Shown here: positions 61,757-64,000 of the stretch, piece by piece
Numbering within the stretch: the stretch's first letter is position 1
Layout of the letters: each line of letters starts with the position of its first letter
Source: Chitinophagaceae bacterium
GTDB lineage: Bacteria; Bacteroidota; Bacteroidia; Chitinophagales; Chitinophagaceae
Length of the DNA stretch: 64,000 nucleotides
Direction: 5' to 3'
NCBI GenBank assembly: GCA_016719165.1
Contig: JADKAJ010000011.1
Span: forward strand, 1 to 64,000
Notes under the pieces: generated by a model
Told to the model about the DNA's origin: nothing
The model's input: the letters and a program-made list of their open reading frames with translations, nothing else
The model's database searches: none
Program-made: the position numbers and the translations under genes

Positions 61757-61901
61757 ACCATTAAATGTAGATTATTTCATTGAAGCCTGAATACCCGCCA
61801 CAGGGTATAAGTAAAATCAGGAACAGCTAGTAAAAACCTCATACGGGGATAAAATCTTCCTGCTTATCTTCGCCAACCAATTTAATAATAACTCAATTAC
61901 T

Positions 61902-63272
61902 ATGTCACAAGTTTGGAAAGATTACCAGGAAAAGAATAAGGACCGTTACCTGAATGAAATGCTTGACCTGCTCCGGATCCCTTCTGTAAGTGCTAAAAGC
62001 GAACACAAAGACGATATGCTGAAATGCGCAGAAGCCGTGAAGAAAAGTTTATTGGAAGCTGGCTGCGACAAAGCTGAAGTAATGGCGACCGATGGCCACC
62101 CTGCCGTTTATGGTGAAAAAATAATTGACCCGTCAAAACCCACGGTTCTTGTTTATGGACACTATGATGTGCAGCCACCGGAACCTTTAGAACTCTGGAC
62201 CAATCCACCCTTTGAACCTACCATAATAGATGGTAAAATATTTGCCCGGGGCTCAGCTGACGACAAAGGCCAGTTCTATATGCATGTAAAGGCATTGGAA
62301 ACTTTAGTGAAGACCAAGACAATGACCACCAATATCAAATTCCTGATTGAAGGAGAAGAAGAAGTGGGGTCGCCGAATTTAGGAAAATTTGTGGCTGCAC
62401 ATAAAGACATGCTGAAGGCTGATGTAATTCTGATCAGTGATAGTTCCATGCTGAGCATGGAGCATCCATCCCTGGATACCGGTGTCCGTGGCTTAAGCTA
62501 TATACAGGTAGAAGTAACAGGTGCCAACAGGGATCTCCATAGTGGTACCTATGGTGGAGCCGTGGCAAACCCCATCACCATACTGGCTCAAATGATAGCT
62601 TCCTGTCATGATGAAAATAATCATATCACTATCCCCGGATTTTATGATGACGTGGTGATTGCCAGTCCCGAAGAAAGAGCATTGATCAATATGGCTCCGT
62701 ATGATGAAAAAGAATATATGGATGAACTGGGTGTAAAAGAATTATGGGGTGAAAAAGGATACAGCACCTACGAAAGAACAGGTATCCGTCCAACCATTGA
62801 AATAAATGGCATCTGGGGCGGTTATACCGGTGAAGGGGCAAAAACGGTGCTGCCTTCAAAAGCATATGCGAAAATTTCTGCAAGACTGGTTCCCAATCAA
62901 TCTTCTGATAAGATCACAGAAAAATTATTGGCTTACTTCAAGTCAATTGCCCCAAAATCAGTAGAAGTAAAAGCTGAACTGCATCATGGTGGCGAGCCAT
63001 ATATGACACCGATTGACAGCAAGGGTTATAAAGCAGCAGCAAAAGCAGTAGAAACAACTTTTGGAAAAGAACCGATCCCGGTGCGTGGCGGTGGCAGTAT
63101 TCCTATCTGTTCTATTCTGGAAAAAGAACTAGGCATTAAAATAATTTTCATGGGCTTTGGCCTTGATAATGACAACCTGCATAGCCCGAATGAGAAGTAC
63201 AATATTGAGAATTATTATAAAGGAATAGAGACAATCCCTTATTTCCATAAGTATTTTGCTGAAATGAATTAA
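61902..63272 (+). CDS. M20-family metallodipeptidase
   Basis: A 456-residue M20 peptidase of the CNDP-like dipeptidase group. Zinc ligands and catalytic residues: VYGHYDVQPPEPLELW (His, Asp), RGSADDKGQFYMH (bridging Asp), EGEEEVGSPNLG (catalytic Glu, ligand Glu) and NDNLHSPNEKY (His). The dimerisation domain (DLHSGTYGGAVANP) is intact. It hydrolyses dipeptides or similar amides in the cytoplasm. A TATCTTCG box, close to the -7 consensus, lies at 61865-61872. Confidence 0.93.
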   Translation: MSQVWKDYQEKNKDRYLNEMLDLLRIPSVSAKSEHKDDMLKCAEAVKKSLLEAGCDKAEVMATDGHPAVYGEKIIDPSKPTVLVYGHYDVQPPEPLELWTNPPFEPTIIDGKIFARGSADDKGQFYMHVKALETLVKTKTMTTNIKFLIEGEEEVGSPNLGKFVAAHKDMLKADVILISDSSMLSMEHPSLDTGVRGLSYIQVEVTGANRDLHSGTYGGAVANPITILAQMIASCHDENNHITIPGFYDDVVIASPEERALINMAPYDEKEYMDELGVKELWGEKGYSTYERTGIRPTIEINGIWGGYTGEGAKTVLPSKAYAKISARLVPNQSSDKITEKLLAYFKSIAPKSVEVKAELHHGGEPYMTPIDSKGYKAAAKAVETTFGKEPIPVRGGGSIPICSILEKELGIKIIFMGFGLDNDNLHSPNEKYNIENYYKGIETIPYFHKYFAEMN

Positions 63273-63291
63273 TGACTCATTGAAGAAATTC

Positions 63292-63321
63292 AAATCCCAA
63301 TCATCCGGTTGGGATTTTTTA
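63292..63321 (+). terminator. Terminator after the dipeptidase gene
   Basis: A 9-bp stem AAATCCCAA/TTGGGATTT (63292-63300 with 63309-63317), 8-nt loop and T3-A tail. It lies 20 bp after the stop and 10 bp before the S4-protein start. Confidence 0.75.
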
Positions 63322-63330
63322 TTTTTGAAT

Positions 63331-63714
63331 ATGCCTGTTAAAGAAAAACTCCGCCTTGATAAATATCTCTGGGCTATCCGCTTGTTCAAAACAAGGTCAA
63401 TGGCAGCTACCGCCTGTGATAGTGGAAAGGTTAAATTTGACGGCTCCCAGGCCAAAGCTTCCCGGAATGTGAGTATCGGCGATGAGTATGAAGTAAAAAC
63501 GGAAGCTAAACGGTGGAGGATAAAAGTTACAGGACTTCTGGAGAAAAGAGTAGCCGCTGCCGAAGCCATTAAAAACTACATTGATATTACACCTGAAGAG
63601 GAAATAGAACGAATAAGATTCCAGGCAGCCAGTTTTCATACTGGTAAAAGGCAAAGTAAAATCGGAAGGCCTACGAAAAAAGAAAGAAGAGACCTGGATG
63701 AATTTTTAGAATAA
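63331..63714 (+). CDS. S4-domain RNA-binding protein (Hsp15-like)
   Basis: A 127-residue protein with an S4 RNA-binding domain at residues 5-65 (LRLDKYLWAIRLFKTRSMAA; VKFDGSQAKASRNVSIGD) and a basic, helical tail (RFQAASFHTGKRQSKIGRP; KKERRDLDEFLE). Hsp15 rescues stalled 50S subunits that still carry peptidyl-tRNA. I set the start at MPVKEKLRLDKY (63331), after the terminator. Confidence 0.9.
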   Translation: MPVKEKLRLDKYLWAIRLFKTRSMAATACDSGKVKFDGSQAKASRNVSIGDEYEVKTEAKRWRIKVTGLLEKRVAAAEAIKNYIDITPEEEIERIRFQAASFHTGKRQSKIGRPTKKERRDLDEFLE

Positions 63715-63728
63715 GAAAACTTCCTTTT

Positions 63729-64000
63729 TTAAGCAATAGTGGAGATAGTTTTGATAAAATCAGGATTTTTTTCATCCAACAGATCACCAAGCTTTTTGGC
63801 AGAAAATTCAGCCAGCATACCATCCCGCAGTTTCAACATCTGAAAATGGAGCGGACAGGGATTCTTGCTGTTACATTTTCGCAAACTCAATACGCAGATA
63901 TTGAACTGTTCCACTCCATCGGTAATCTTTACCAATTGTATAAGTTTTGTCTTTAATGTGACTTCATTCAGGTAAAAGCCACCATAAGGGCCCTTGGTTG
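63729..64000 (-). CDS. Rrf2-family regulator, C-terminal part
   Basis: The gene runs off the right edge; about 90 C-terminal residues are visible. They begin with the wing of the DNA-binding domain (TKGPYGGFYLNEVTLKTKL) and contain three cysteines in FNICVLSLRKCNSKNPCPLH (C-x6-C-x5-C), the site where IscR/NsrR-type regulators hold an iron-sulfur cluster. The frame ends at 63729. NO or redox sensing is plausible but not shown. It is the second Rrf2 gene of the window. Confidence 0.85.
   Translation of the reverse strand, partial: TKGPYGGFYLNEVTLKTKLIQLVKITDGVEQFNICVLSLRKCNSKNPCPLHFQMLKLRDGMLAEFSAKKLGDLLDEKNPDFIKTISTIA

Noticed and set aside
1..64000. CRISPR arrays, tRNA or rRNA genes, insertion sequences
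   Set aside because: No regular spacer-repeat pattern, cloverleaf, rRNA segment or transposase was recognised by eye; a dedicated RNA search was not possible.

Overview
This window comes from a bacterium of the phylum Bacteroidota, most likely the family Chitinophagaceae. The evidence is a type IX secretion sorting tail at 45769-46914, a short primary sigma factor without region 1.1 (52000-52875), -7 promoter boxes of the Bacteroidota form TAnnTTTG, TonB proteins with the Bacteroidota N-terminal anchor, and a complete NADH-quinone oxidoreductase operon with a short NuoG. No tRNA, rRNA, CRISPR array or insertion sequence was recognised.

Region 1 (1 to about 5.7 kb) is the end of an integrated element lying against the 3' end of mnmE. 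It holds a partial XRE regulator, a BT4734/DUF3987 primase-helicase-type gene, an excisionase-like protein, an unrecognised protein, a tyrosine integrase and a zinc-finger/HTH protein. At least twelve single-base indels break three of these genes, yet the restored frames contain no stop codons. An array of short repeats phased on the DNA helix lies between the last element gene and mnmE.

Region 2 (5.7-30.3 kb) is mainly energy metabolism and envelope energisation: mnmE, an exbB-exbD-exbD-tonB operon, an ABC-type permease, and the whole nuoA-to-nuoN operon on the minus strand. The nuo operon carries two foreign genes: a four-helix-bundle (S23/IVP-like) gene between nuoF and nuoG, flanked by inverted repeats, and a secreted NTF2-like gene between nuoE and nuoF. 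A TPR protein, an orphan PstS-like lipoprotein (frameshifted), a small membrane protein and a second TonB follow.

Region 3 (30.4-38.9 kb) is housekeeping: a low-molecular-weight phosphatase, hisS, a thiolase, rlmN, two pseudouridine synthases and metZ, with two small secreted proteins. Region 4 (37.7-45.6 kb) is a sulfur and redox locus on the minus strand: metZ, a TauE-type exporter (frameshifted), cysN, cysD, a 4Fe-4S-type cysH, a 1-Cys peroxiredoxin, an Rrf2 regulator, OsmC and a cation efflux protein with a cysteine-rich tail.

Region 5 (45.7-64 kb) holds a two-gene surface-protein operon, an LptF/G permease, rpoD, ffh, rpsP, rimM, dinB, a large secreted multidomain protein, a compact five-gene membrane-protein operon that includes a 50-residue gene, an M20 dipeptidase, an S4-domain protein, and a second Rrf2 regulator cut by the window end. 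The observations most worth following are the phased repeat array with the indel-rich element beside mnmE, the S23-like gene inside the nuo operon, the five-gene membrane operon with paralogous subunits, and a recurring TAnnTTTG box 4-7 nt before start codons that suggests leaderless transcripts.
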